DNA from: Mordavella massiliensis
GTDB taxonomy: Bacteria; Bacillota; Clostridia; Lachnospirales; Lachnospiraceae
DNA length: 64,000 nucleotides
Reading direction: 5' to 3'
Assembly (NCBI RefSeq): GCF_016901695.1
Contig: NZ_JACJKS010000003.1
Span: 62,001 to 126,000 of the forward strand
The translations under genes were made by a program, and so were the position numbers. The notes beneath the pieces are model-generated. The model was not told the origin of the DNA, made no database searches, and was given only the letters and a program-made list of their open reading frames with translations. Shown piece after piece: positions 25,551 to 34,165 of the stretch (positions are counted from its first letter, which is position 1; every line of letters starts with the position of its first letter).

Positions 25551-25820
25551 CGGACGTAATACTTTTCAAAATGGTTACGTCCGGAATTACACGAACTGGT
25601 GTGTAATTGTGTCTCGGCGCCAGTTCATTGATCGGATGACTTTTATAGAAAAGCGAGGATTTTCCCGGGTTCAGGAGAAAAGTCCTCGCTGTTTTTGTAG
25701 ATGAATCATGAAATAATAGAAGAAATTGATTGAAAATAGTGGGACAGGAATACACAATAGCACACCAGTTAATTTAATTTGGCACGTAATACTTTTGAAA
25801 AGTATTACGTGCCAAATTAA
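25551..25820. repeat. Pair of inverted imperfect repeats flanking the gpsA terminator
   Basis: This 297-bp intergenic region (25532-25827) has no gene. Copy A (about 25552-25612) reads forward and copy B (about 25753-25814) reads on the minus strand. They share the 18-mer ACGTAATACTTTTCAAAA, then TTACGT, AACTGGTGTG and ATTGTGT at the same spacing. Each copy folds into its own hairpin: copy A pairs 25551-25559 with 25575-25583, and copy B is a 23-bp perfect palindrome centred at 25797. The layout suggests a MITE- or REPIN-like element or the ends of a lost insertion sequence. Copy B may also serve as the terminator of the LysR gene. Confidence 0.6.
25652..25696 (+). terminator. Terminator of gpsA, inside the inverted-repeat pair
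   Basis: AGCGAGGA (25652-25659) pairs with TCCTCGCT (25683-25690), extended by TTTT/AAAA, and is followed by TTTTT (25692-25696). Confidence 0.75.
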
Positions 25821-25827
25821 TTACAAA

Positions 25828-26715
25828 TCAAACCATGGAATGTTGCTTGACGAACTCTTTGAAGTCGTTGATGGCCGGAGCCTGGTACACATCCTTCAGT
25901 GTACACATGTAGAATTTGCGCTCCCACGTCGGGTTGGCGATCCGGATGATCTGGACGGGCATATACTGCAACAGGGCCATGTGGGGGACGACGGCGATCC
26001 CGAATCCCGCCGCCACAAGACCGGCAACGGCCTGATCCTCCTCCACTTCGTAGGCGATCTCAGGCTGTCCACCGCAGCCATGGAACAGTCTGTCGATGAT
26101 GGGGCGCAGCCCGCTGCGCCTGGAGAAGGCGATCTGCGGGTAGGGCAGTGTCTCTGACAGGTCGATCTCCTCCCTGGCACAGAGCGGATGGCCGTTGGGG
26201 ACGATCAGGACAAGCTCTTCTTTTGCCACTGGGATAAACTCCACGGTCGGCTCATTTTCCATCTTTGAGCAGAACGCGATGTCATATTTCCTGCTTTTGA
26301 GCCCCTCGATCATATCCGGTGTAAGACCGGTGGAATTGTGGAAGCGGAACTCGATGTTCTGCCGGGGATGCTCCTTCAGATAGTCACGCACAAGGCCGGG
26401 CACGAACTGCGTGCTCAGGGTGCGCAGCACGGCAATGTCGATCTGCCCCTCGCCGCTCCCGGTCATCTGCAGCTTGCTGACGCTGGAATCCAGGATGCTG
26501 AGGGCCTGCTGTACATCCTCCAGAAAGACCTGCCCGCACTTGGTGAGGACCACATTGCGCCCTTCCTTTTCAAAAAGTTTTACGCCCAGCTCCTTCTCAA
26601 GAGAGGAGATGGCATGGCTCAGGCTTGGCTGCGTGATGGACAGAAGCTCTGCCGCTTTCGTGTAGTGCTCCAGATGGGCAAGTGTCACAAAATATCTCAG
26701 ATGATACAGATTCAT
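25828..26715 (-). CDS. LysR-type regulator, candidate QuiR-like activator of shikimate/quinate genes
   Basis: A 295-residue LTTR with an N-terminal winged helix-turn-helix (residues about 1-60: YFVTLAHLEHYTKAAELLSITQPSLSHAISSLEKELGVKLF) and a C-terminal effector domain. It is transcribed away from the aromatic-pathway operon at 26919, the classic LTTR arrangement in which the regulator controls the divergent genes in response to a pathway intermediate. Two inverted-repeat boxes lie in the 203-bp intergenic region, and one of them recurs before the aroE-aroD operon. The inducer is probably shikimate or a related compound, by analogy to the Listeria QuiR protein; that is inference. Confidence 0.82.
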   Translation of the reverse strand: MNLYHLRYFVTLAHLEHYTKAAELLSITQPSLSHAISSLEKELGVKLFEKEGRNVVLTKCGQVFLEDVQQALSILDSSVSKLQMTGSGEGQIDIAVLRTLSTQFVPGLVRDYLKEHPRQNIEFRFHNSTGLTPDMIEGLKSRKYDIAFCSKMENEPTVEFIPVAKEELVLIVPNGHPLCAREEIDLSETLPYPQIAFSRRSGLRPIIDRLFHGCGGQPEIAYEVEEDQAVAGLVAAGFGIAVVPHMALLQYMPVQIIRIANPTWERKFYMCTLKDVYQAPAINDFKEFVKQHSMV

Positions 26716-26770
26716 AGCGATTCCCCTTCATGAAATTAATTGTTATAATGCATATATTTTAGCATAAACC

Positions 26771-26785
26771 ATAAATGATTTCTAT
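26771..26785 (+). promoter_or_regulatory. LysR-type box 1 (ATA-N9-TAT), upstream of the shikimate operon
   Basis: ATAAATGATTTCTAT is centred about 65 bp upstream of the predicted transcription start and 22 bp before the -35. It matches 11 of 15 positions with the box before aroE-aroD (ATAGATTTTGTCTAT, read toward the promoter). Confidence 0.6.
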
Positions 26786-26786
26786 G

Positions 26787-26808
26787 AATTCGTACAATAT
26801 TACGAATT
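26787..26808. promoter_or_regulatory. Inverted repeat AATTCGTA-N6-TACGAATT next to the -35
   Basis: A perfect 8-bp inverted repeat at 26787-26794 and 26801-26808 with a CAATAT centre, directly against the -35. This is where the activation-binding site of an LTTR lies. It has no exact counterpart before the aroE-aroD operon. Confidence 0.6.
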
Positions 26809-26836
26809 TGTTTTTAATTTAACAATACAATATAAT
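26808..26836 (+). promoter_or_regulatory. Promoter of the shikimate-catabolism operon
   Basis: TTGTTT (26808-26813), 17-bp spacer, perfect TATAAT (26831-26836). Predicted start near 26843. Confidence 0.6.
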
Positions 26837-26918
26837 TGAGACATAGAAAATATCACAGGATTGAACCGCCAGACAAATGGAAAGATGTTCAATTTTCACA
26901 ATGGAAGGAGAAAGAACT

Positions 26919-27758
26919 ATGTCAAAGAAAAATCCAATCACCATCAGCTCCTGGACTCTGGGAGACCAGTGCAAATTTGAGGACCGTGTGATCGCCGCCA
27001 AAGAGGCGGGATACGAGGGGATCGGCCTTCGCGCGGAGACGTACGTGGACGCCTTAAACGAGGGGCTGTACGACGAGGATATCCTGGCGATCCTTGACAA
27101 GCACGGCATGAAAGTGACGGAAGTCGAGTACATCGTGCAGTGGGCTGAGGACAACCGCTCCTATGAGCAGAAGTACAAAGAGCAGATGTGCTTCCACATG
27201 TGCGACCTGTTCGGCGTCGGCCACATCAACTGCGGCCTGATGGAAAACTACTCCGTAGAGCACACGGCACAGAAGCTGAAAGAGCTCTGCCACAGAGCCG
27301 GCAAGCGGATCATCGGCGTGGAGCCCATGCCCTACAGCGGAATCCCGGATCTCAAGAAAGCCTGGGACGTTGTGAAGGCCTCCGGCGCAGAGAACGCCTA
27401 CATGATCCTGGATACATGGCACTGGGTAAGAGCGGACCAGCCGTACGACATCCTGACAAAAGAGATGGCTGAGAAGGTGATCTCCATCCAGATCAACGAC
27501 GCCTATGACAGACCGTACGCGAAATCCATCTTAAGAGACGAGTCCATGCATGACCGCCTTGCCCCCGGAACAGGCGCGAAGGATACAGCAGGCTTTGTAA
27601 AGATGATCAGGGACGCCGGCGTGGATCCGAAGGTGATCGGCGTGGAGGTCATCTCCGATGAGATCCTCGGAAGAGGTCTGAAAGAGGCGGCTGCTTATAC
27701 ATACGAGAACACAGAAAAAGTGTTAAAAGAAGCATGGCCTGAGATGGTAGAAGCCTAA
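26919..27758 (+). CDS. TIM-barrel sugar-phosphate isomerase/epimerase-like protein, candidate 3-dehydroshikimate dehydratase
   Basis: A 279-residue AP-endonuclease-2-type TIM barrel (GYEGIGLRAETYVDALNEG; GVEPMPYSGIPDLKKAWDVV; MILDTWHWVRA; PGTGAKDTAGFVKMIRDAGVDPKVIGVEVI). Glu, Asp and His residues at the barrel ends (EPMPY, DTWH, VEV) fit a divalent metal site. The fold covers sugar isomerases but also 3-dehydroshikimate dehydratases such as QuiC/AsbF. Its position between a LysR regulator and shikimate dehydrogenase genes makes the dehydratase role (3-dehydroshikimate to protocatechuate) the best hypothesis. I start at ATG 26919 with AAGGAG upstream; the earlier ATG at 26877 lacks a ribosome binding site. 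Confidence 0.75.
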   Translation: MSKKNPITISSWTLGDQCKFEDRVIAAKEAGYEGIGLRAETYVDALNEGLYDEDILAILDKHGMKVTEVEYIVQWAEDNRSYEQKYKEQMCFHMCDLFGVGHINCGLMENYSVEHTAQKLKELCHRAGKRIIGVEPMPYSGIPDLKKAWDVVKASGAENAYMILDTWHWVRADQPYDILTKEMAEKVISIQINDAYDRPYAKSILRDESMHDRLAPGTGAKDTAGFVKMIRDAGVDPKVIGVEVISDEILGRGLKEAAAYTYENTEKVLKEAWPEMVEA

Positions 27759-27794
27759 AAACCGCGACAAAAAGCTGAGAGTGAGGAAAAAAAC

Positions 27795-29720
27795 ATGAGA
27801 TTTAAGACAATGTTCTCCCCGGTCCAGATCGGGCCCATGACTGTGAAGAACCGTTTCGTGGTTCCTCCGATGGGAAATAACTTTGCAAACACAGACGGCA
27901 CATGGAGCGATCAGTCTGTTGCCTACTACGCAGAGCGCGCGAAGGGACAGTTCGGACTCATCACCATCGAGGCGACCGTCGTACACAACGATGCAAAAGG
28001 CGGCCCGAGAAAGCCCTGCCTTTACAGCGACGCCAGCATCGAGAGCCTGAAGAAGATCACAGACGCCTGCCACGCGCAGGGCGCAAAAGTATCCATCCAG
28101 TTGCAGAACGCAGGCCCGGAGGGAAATGCGGTGAATGCCGGCGCCCCCATCGTGGCTGCCAGTGCCATCCCGGCCGTGTTCGGGAGAGACATCCCGGTGG
28201 AAGTCCCCACGGAGCGGGTCTATGAGCTTGTAAAAGGTTACGGCGACGCGGCGGAGCGCGCCATGAAAGGCGGCGCGGACGCGGTGGAGATCCACATGGC
28301 TCACGGCTACCTGGTGAATTCCTTCATTTCACCCCGGACAAACAAGCGGACCGATGAGTTTGGCGGAAACTTTGAGAACCGGATGCGCTTCCCCCGCCTG
28401 ATCGTGGAGGAAGTAAAGAGAAGAGTGGGCGGCAAAGTTGCCATCCTGGCCCGCATCAACAGCTCCGACGAGGTGGAAGGCGGCGATGACGTGCACGACA
28501 GCGCAGCCATCGCAGCATACCTGGAGGACTGCGGCGTGGAGGGACTGCACGTATCCCGCGCCGTGCACATCAAGGACGAGTACATGTGGGCGCCCACAGC
28601 CGTGCACGCAGGATTTTCCGCTGAGCTCGTGACAGAGATCAAGCGTGCGGTATCCATCCCCGTGATCACAGTCGGACGCTACACAGAACCCTACTACGCA
28701 GAGCTTCTCGTGAGAGAGGGCCGGGCGGATCTGGTTGCCTTCGGACGCCAGTCCCTGGCGGATCCCCATATGCCGGAGAAGGCCATGAACGATCACCTGG
28801 AGGACATGCTCCCCTGCATCGCCTGTCTCCAGGGCTGCGTGGCTAACATGTACAAGGGCGAGCCCATCTGCTGTCTTGTGAACCCCTTCCTGGGCCATGA
28901 GGCGGAGGGCCTTAAGAAGGCGGAGACTCCCAAAAAAGTTATGGTCATCGGCGGCGGCGTGGCCGGCATGTGCGCGGCGTTCATCGCGGCGGAGAGAGGC
29001 CATGACGTATCCCTCTATGAGGGCACGGACCGCCTGGGCGGCAACATGCGGCTGGCCGCTTACCCGCCTGGAAAAGGCGACATCACGAACATGATCCGCA
29101 GCTACATCGTAAGATGTGAGAAAGCGGGCGTGAAGATCCACATGAATACAACGGTTGATCTTGACTTTGTAAAGGCGGAGAAACCGGACGCCGTGATCGT
29201 GGCAACCGGCTCCCGCACCCTGATACTCCCCATCGAGGGCATTGACAACCCGGCCATCATCCACGGCTCCGACCTGCTGGACGGCAGGAGAGCTGCAGGA
29301 AAGAAAGTGCTTGTCGTGGGCGGCGGTATGGTCGGCTGCGAGACAGCCGCATTCCTGGGCGAGCAGGAGCACGATGTGACAGTCATCGAGTTCCGCGACA
29401 CCGTGGGAGCAGACGTGATCCACGAGCACAGGGTCTTCCTGATGGAGGATTTCAAGAACTACGACATCAAGCAGATCACAAGCGCAAAAGTGTGCAGGTT
29501 CTACGAGGACGGCGTGGCCTACGAGTCCCCGGACGGCTCCATGCATGAGGTGAGAGGCTTTGACTCTGTCGTTCTGTCCATGGGCTTTAAGAACTACAAC
29601 CCGTTTGCAGAGCAGCTTGAGGAGCTCGGACAGGAAGTGTATGTGATCGGCGACGCTACAAGAGCAAGAAGAGCGCTTGACGCCACAAGAGAGGCGTACG
29701 CGGCAGCCGTACAGATCTAG
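27795..29720 (+). CDS. Fe-S flavoenzyme of the Old Yellow Enzyme / 2,4-dienoyl-CoA reductase family
   Basis: A 641-residue enzyme. Residues about 1-340 are an FMN-binding OYE barrel (FSPVQIGPMTVKNRFVVPPMGNN; EIHMAHGYLVNSFISPRTNKRTDEFGG; VGRYTEPYYAELLVREGRADLVAFGRQSLADP). C-I-A-C-L-Q-G-C plus a later Cys (PICC) ligates a [4Fe-4S] cluster. The C-terminal half holds two dinucleotide-binding folds (VIGGGVAGMCAAF and VVGGGMVGCETAAF) for FAD and NAD(P)H. The BaiCD/BaiH and dienoyl-CoA reductase families share this layout. In this operon it may reduce an alpha,beta-unsaturated ring intermediate such as a dehydroshikimate derivative; the substrate is unknown. 36 bp after the TIM-barrel gene. Confidence 0.85.
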   Translation: MRFKTMFSPVQIGPMTVKNRFVVPPMGNNFANTDGTWSDQSVAYYAERAKGQFGLITIEATVVHNDAKGGPRKPCLYSDASIESLKKITDACHAQGAKVSIQLQNAGPEGNAVNAGAPIVAASAIPAVFGRDIPVEVPTERVYELVKGYGDAAERAMKGGADAVEIHMAHGYLVNSFISPRTNKRTDEFGGNFENRMRFPRLIVEEVKRRVGGKVAILARINSSDEVEGGDDVHDSAAIAAYLEDCGVEGLHVSRAVHIKDEYMWAPTAVHAGFSAELVTEIKRAVSIPVITVGRYTEPYYAELLVREGRADLVAFGRQSLADPHMPEKAMNDHLEDMLPCIACLQGCVANMYKGEPICCLVNPFLGHEAEGLKKAETPKKVMVIGGGVAGMCAAFIAAERGHDVSLYEGTDRLGGNMRLAAYPPGKGDITNMIRSYIVRCEKAGVKIHMNTTVDLDFVKAEKPDAVIVATGSRTLILPIEGIDNPAIIHGSDLLDGRRAAGKKVLVVGGGMVGCETAAFLGEQEHDVTVIEFRDTVGADVIHEHRVFLMEDFKNYDIKQITSAKVCRFYEDGVAYESPDGSMHEVRGFDSVVLSMGFKNYNPFAEQLEELGQEVYVIGDATRARRALDATREAYAAAVQI

Positions 29721-29741
29721 TAAAAAGGGAGGTTTCAGATC

Positions 29742-30617
29742 ATGGAAAAAAGAATTTCCGGCCACACAGGCCTGATGGCCTTATTTGGAAGCCCGGTGGG
29801 ACATTCCGGTTCCCCGGCTATGTACAACTTCAGTTTCCAGCACGACGGGCTGGACTATGCCTACCTGGCGTTTGACGTGACGGTAGAGCAGATGCCGAAA
29901 GTATTTGAGGCGATCCGCCTCTTTAAAATGCGGGGCGGCAACTTTACCATGCCCTGCAAGAACATCGCTGCGGAGCTGGTGGACAAGCTGTCCCCGGCGG
30001 CGGAGATCATCGGCGCCTGCAACACGTTTGTCAATGACGACGGCGTGATCACCGGCCACATCACAGACGGCATCGGCTTTGTGAACAACCTGGCGCTCCA
30101 CGGCTTTGATGTGAAGGGCAAAAAGGCAGTCGTCCTCGGGGCAGGCGGAGCCGCCACGGCGATCCAGGTACAGTTCGCCCTGGACGGCGCGAAAGAAGTA
30201 CATATCTTCAACATCAAGGACGAGTTCTACGAAAGGGCAGAGGGCACAAAGGCAAAACTTGCTGAGAAATGTCCGGACTGCGTTGTGACAGTGGATGATC
30301 TGGACGACAGGGAAAAGCTTGCCGCTGCAGTAAACGACTGCGACATCGTGATCAATGCCACCATCATGGGCATGAAACCCTACGACGACGTGACGCTCAT
30401 CGACAAGTCCCTTTTCCGCAAGGATCTTGTTGTGGCCGACACGGTCTACAACCCGGAGAAGACAAAGATGATCCTGGAGGCCGAGGAGGCCGGCTGCAAG
30501 GCCATCGGCGGCGTTGGCATGCTCCAGCAGCAGGGCGTTGTGAACTACGAGCTGTTCGTAGGAAAGAAGATGCCCCTGGACGAGTACAACAAATTCCAGG
30601 CTGCACAGGCGAAATAA
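29742..30617 (+). CDS. Shikimate/quinate dehydrogenase (YdiB-like)
   Basis: A 291-residue AroE-superfamily dehydrogenase interconverting shikimate (or quinate) and the 3-dehydro compound. Substrate residues are FGSPVGHSGSPAMYN and GNFTMPCKN, the latter containing the catalytic Lys, with THITDGIGF supplying the partner Asp. The cofactor motif is GAGGAATAIQVQFAL. The MPxK form resembles the dual-specificity YdiB group (SMPNK) rather than biosynthetic AroE (VTxPxK). It lies 21 bp after the flavoenzyme gene and 27 bp before the transporter. A second paralogue is at 38632-39531. Confidence 0.85.
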   Translation: MEKRISGHTGLMALFGSPVGHSGSPAMYNFSFQHDGLDYAYLAFDVTVEQMPKVFEAIRLFKMRGGNFTMPCKNIAAELVDKLSPAAEIIGACNTFVNDDGVITGHITDGIGFVNNLALHGFDVKGKKAVVLGAGGAATAIQVQFALDGAKEVHIFNIKDEFYERAEGTKAKLAEKCPDCVVTVDDLDDREKLAAAVNDCDIVINATIMGMKPYDDVTLIDKSLFRKDLVVADTVYNPEKTKMILEAEEAGCKAIGGVGMLQQQGVVNYELFVGKKMPLDEYNKFQAAQAK

Positions 30618-30644
30618 CAGCAAGAGAAAAGGAGTAAGAGAGAA

Positions 30645-31919
30645 GTGAAAGCGAAAAAGTACATTTTATCCCTCGCAATGGTGTACATGGCGTACTTTAC
30701 CCATGGCATCCAGGCGATCATCCTCTCCCAGAATCAGGTGAACTTCTACACCCAGTGGGGGTACGCCGACGCTGTGGAAGGGGCGGCAGCCGTATCCCTC
30801 GCCATCACGGCGACCGGCTTTGGCAAGATGCTCACCGTGTGGATCGGCGGCGAGTTCTCCGACCGCATCGGACGTAAAAAAATGGCTATGGCAGGGGGCA
30901 TCCTGTATATCCTCTGCTTTGCAGGCCTTCTGTTCTCCACAAGCTTCCCGGTAGCGTGCGTGTGCGCGTTCCTGGCAGGCGTGGCCACATCCGGCTTCTG
31001 GGATGCGTCCCTGTACCCGGCGGCCCAGGAGTCCGTACAGCCCAGATACGCAGGGAGCGCCCTCATCGGCATCAAGTTCTTCGTATCCCTGTCCGGTATC
31101 ATCTACCCGCTGCTGGCCGTGCAGTTCTCTGCAGCAGGCAACTGGCACATCAATGTGTGGATCCCGCTTGTGATGTCCGTCGTGGCGGTTGTCCTTGCCG
31201 TGATCGCACCGTTTGCCTATGACGATCAGATGAAGGAGAATGTGAAGACTGCAGACGGCAAGACCGAGAATGCCGCACAGGCTGAGATCGAGGCCGCAAG
31301 AGCCAGGATGCTCGTAAAACCAAGCGGACTTGTGAACTTCTTCACCATGTTCTACGGCTTCGTCTGCATGTTCATCATGTACGGCGCGCAGCAGTACACA
31401 AAGGCATTCGGCATGAGCAACTGCGGCCTGACTGAGGCCCAGGCGGCCGGCATGACTTCCATCTACACAGCCGGTTCCGTGATCGCGGTCGTGTTCTGGG
31501 CGGTCATGATGGGCAAGCTGCAGTGGAACCCGCTGAAGGTCGTGCTCATCGACTCTGTCTTCACGGCCGTGGCGCTTGCCATCGTGCTCCTTGTGAGCAA
31601 CGTGGCCGTCATCTACGTGGCCATCGCCCTGCTCGGCTTCTTCGCAGCCGGCGGCGCGCTCCAGACAGGACTTGGCATCCGCCAGGAGATGTGCCCGGGA
31701 CCGAAGGGGAGAAACACCGGTATCTACTACACATGGATGGGACTTGCCAGCTGCTTCCTCCCCTACATCGTGTCTGCCATGACCACCTCCATCGGCGAGG
31801 CGGCGGCTGTGTACACGATGATGGGACTGCTTCTGGCAGCAGCAGTCATCGCGATCCTGATGATGCTCTTCCTTGTAGCGCAGTATAAAAAGATCTTTGG
31901 AAAGAGCCCGCTCAAATAA
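30645..31919 (+). CDS. MFS transporter, probable shikimate/quinate uptake
   Basis: A 424-residue major facilitator with about twelve helices. The loop 2-3 signature GGEFSDRIGRKKMAMAGG is present, and the central cytosolic loop (about residues 200-225) is charged. It resembles sugar/aromatic-acid symporters by layout only; the substrate is inferred from the operon, where the intracellular steps all act on shikimate-type compounds. GTG 30645 is chosen with GGAG about 10 bases upstream. It is the last gene before a strong terminator. Confidence 0.8.
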   Translation: MKAKKYILSLAMVYMAYFTHGIQAIILSQNQVNFYTQWGYADAVEGAAAVSLAITATGFGKMLTVWIGGEFSDRIGRKKMAMAGGILYILCFAGLLFSTSFPVACVCAFLAGVATSGFWDASLYPAAQESVQPRYAGSALIGIKFFVSLSGIIYPLLAVQFSAAGNWHINVWIPLVMSVVAVVLAVIAPFAYDDQMKENVKTADGKTENAAQAEIEAARARMLVKPSGLVNFFTMFYGFVCMFIMYGAQQYTKAFGMSNCGLTEAQAAGMTSIYTAGSVIAVVFWAVMMGKLQWNPLKVVLIDSVFTAVALAIVLLVSNVAVIYVAIALLGFFAAGGALQTGLGIRQEMCPGPKGRNTGIYYTWMGLASCFLPYIVSAMTTSIGEAAAVYTMMGLLLAAAVIAILMMLFLVAQYKKIFGKSPLK

Positions 31920-31945
31920 GCGCGGCAAACGCTCCGGAACTGACA

Positions 31946-31976
31946 GGGGATCCGTCTTCTTGACGGATCCCCTTTT
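31946..31976 (+). terminator. Terminator of the shikimate-catabolism operon
   Basis: GGGGATCCGTC (31946-31956) pairs perfectly with GACGGATCCCC (31962-31972), followed by TTTT. Confidence 0.8.
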
Positions 31977-32032
31977 GTCGTGTAAGGTTAACTGTATAAA
32001 AAAGATTGCGGCACAGGCGGAGGGAAGAGAAT

Positions 32033-32716
32033 ATGCGGATCCTTGTTGCGGAAGATGAAAAAAATATGAACCGGCTCATCGCCTCGGCGCTGGCGGCCGA
32101 GCACTACAGCGTGGACGCCTGCTTTGACGGGCAGGAGGCGCTGGACTATCTGGCGGGCGCCGAGTACGACGCGGTGATCCTGGACATCATGATGCCGGTG
32201 CTGGACGGCCTGGCCGTTCTGCGCCGGATCCGTTCGGGCGCAGCCGGGAACCAGGCGCTCCCCGTGCTCCTTCTCACCGCCCGGGACAGCATCGAAGACC
32301 GGGTGGCCGGGCTGGACGCGGGGGCCAACGACTATCTGGTGAAGCCCTTTGCCGTGGAGGAGCTGCTGGCCCGGGTCCGTGTCCTGCTGCGAAGGCCGGA
32401 GGCGGCCGGGGAGGGAACCTGCCTCCAGGCGGGGGATCTGCGCCTTTGCACCGACACCCACGAGGTGACCCGCTCGGGCAGGCAGATCCGCCTCTCTGGG
32501 AAAGAGTATGCGCTGCTCCGCTACATGATGCAGAATCAGGGCATCGTGCTTACAAGGGACAAGCTGGAGCAGCACATCTGGAACTACGATTTCTCCGGCG
32601 GTTCCAACGTGATCGACGTGTACATCCGGTATCTGCGGCGGAAGATCGACGACGGATATGAGAAGAAACTGATCCACACGGTGCGGGGCGCCGGGTATGT
32701 GCTGAGGGCTGAATAG
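32033..32716 (+). CDS. OmpR-family response regulator
   Basis: A 227-residue two-component regulator. The receiver domain (about 1-120) has the acidic pair in VAEDEKN, the phosphoacceptor Asp in VILDIMMPVLDG, the Thr in LLTARD and the Lys in LVKPFA. It is followed by a winged-helix DNA-binding domain (LSGKEYALLRYMMQNQGIVLTRDKLEQHIW...YIRYLRRKID). ATG 32033 has GGAGGG 8 bases upstream. The stop adjoins the start of the kinase gene. Targets may include the PepSY gene downstream, which has an 11-bp tandem repeat in its promoter. Confidence 0.9.
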   Translation: MRILVAEDEKNMNRLIASALAAEHYSVDACFDGQEALDYLAGAEYDAVILDIMMPVLDGLAVLRRIRSGAAGNQALPVLLLTARDSIEDRVAGLDAGANDYLVKPFAVEELLARVRVLLRRPEAAGEGTCLQAGDLRLCTDTHEVTRSGRQIRLSGKEYALLRYMMQNQGIVLTRDKLEQHIWNYDFSGGSNVIDVYIRYLRRKIDDGYEKKLIHTVRGAGYVLRAE

Positions 32717-34078
32717 ATGGGAAGAAAGTGGTCGATCAAAGCAAAATTAACCTGTCTCTACGGGGGATTCATGGTGCTGCTCACCTGCGCGGCGCTGGCG
32801 ATCCTCTTTTCCCTGAGCAGCCAGGAGATCCTCTCCTCGGTGCAGGCGGACCTGCGGGAGCAGGTGCAGGAGAGCGTGGACGAGCTGGAGGCGGAGGAGG
32901 GACGGCTGCGGGTGGATGCAGATTTCTACTCCATGGAGAACGGGGTCTACCTGTCTGTGTACAGTACGGACGGCGAGTTCCTGTACGGCCGGGTCCCGGC
33001 CGGTTTCCCCGGGCAGCCTGCCTTTGAAAACGACAGCCTGCGCACAGTGCAGGATCGCTCCCAGAGGTTCTACGTCTTTGACCTGGAACAGAAGGTGGAG
33101 GGATACGGCGACGTGTGGATCCGAGGGACAGCCTCTGTCACCCGGGCGGAGAACAGCTTCACCGTCACGCTGCGGTTTGCCCTTGCCCTTCTTCCCATGC
33201 TGGCTGCGGTCATGATCTTTTTATCCTACCGGTTCGTGCGGCGCGCCCTTCTCCCGGTGCGGCGGATCACGGACACGGTGCAGGAGATCCAGAAAGAGGA
33301 GGATCTGTCCAAGCGGGTGGGGCTCCCGGCAGGGCAGGATGAGATCCACCGTCTGGCCGGGACATTCGACCAGCTCCTGGCGGATCTGGAGCAGGCTTTT
33401 GCCAGGGAGCAGCAGTTTACATCCGATGTCTCCCACGAGCTTCGCACGCCGGCGGCCGTGATCCTGCTCCAGTGCGAAGAGATCCTGCGGGATCCGGATC
33501 TTTCGGCAGATGTGCGCGCCCAGGTGGAGGTGATCCAGAGGAAGGCAAAGGAGATGTCCGCCCTGATCTCCCAGCTCCTTCTCCTGTCAAGGGCTGACCA
33601 GGGACGGCAGGTGCTCCAGAAGGAGCGGCTTGATATCAGTGAGCTGACGGAGATGGTCGTGGAGGAGCAGCAGATGCTGGCGCAGGAGAAGCGCATCACT
33701 GTCACGGCGCGGATCGAGCCGGATATCTGCATGCAGGCGGACGAGAGCTTTTTTATCCGGCTTCTGATCAACCTCATCTCCAATTCCCTTGCGTACGGCA
33801 GGGAGGGCGGCCACACGGAAGTGTCCCTCTACCGGGAAAACGACCTGGCTGTCCTGGAGGTCGCGGACGACGGCATCGGCATCAGCGGCGAGGACCTGCC
33901 CCGGATCTGGGACAGGTTCTACCGGGCGGACGCGGCCCGCAGCGACGGCAATCATGCGGGACTTGGCCTCTCCATGGTGAAGTGGATCGTGAAAGAGCAC
34001 GGTGGGACCATTGGCGTGGAGAGTGAAAAAGGAAAAGGAACGGTCTTTGCCTGCCGGTTCCCGGCGGAAGAAGGATAA
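32717..34078 (+). CDS. Two-component sensor histidine kinase
   Basis: A 453-residue membrane kinase. Helices at about 11-31 and 156-176 flank an extracellular sensor region of about 120 residues. A HAMP domain (RRALLPVRRITDTVQEIQKEEDL) precedes the dimerisation domain with the phosphoacceptor His in SDVSHELRTPAAVI and a C-terminal ATPase domain (NLISNSLAYGREG, DDGIGISGEDLPRIWDRFYR, GLGLSMVKWIV). It starts directly after the response regulator stop. The N- and C-terminal arrangement is that of CssS/ArlS-type envelope sensors; the signal is unknown. Confidence 0.9.
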   Translation: MGRKWSIKAKLTCLYGGFMVLLTCAALAILFSLSSQEILSSVQADLREQVQESVDELEAEEGRLRVDADFYSMENGVYLSVYSTDGEFLYGRVPAGFPGQPAFENDSLRTVQDRSQRFYVFDLEQKVEGYGDVWIRGTASVTRAENSFTVTLRFALALLPMLAAVMIFLSYRFVRRALLPVRRITDTVQEIQKEEDLSKRVGLPAGQDEIHRLAGTFDQLLADLEQAFAREQQFTSDVSHELRTPAAVILLQCEEILRDPDLSADVRAQVEVIQRKAKEMSALISQLLLLSRADQGRQVLQKERLDISELTEMVVEEQQMLAQEKRITVTARIEPDICMQADESFFIRLLINLISNSLAYGREGGHTEVSLYRENDLAVLEVADDGIGISGEDLPRIWDRFYRADAARSDGNHAGLGLSMVKWIVKEHGGTIGVESEKGKGTVFACRFPAEEG

Positions 34079-34165
34079 AAGCGTCCGGGCTGTGAAAGGA
34101 AACAGGGATCTCATCCGTATTATAAGTGAAACAGTAAAAAAAGAGAAAAAAACGGAGGGATCATC

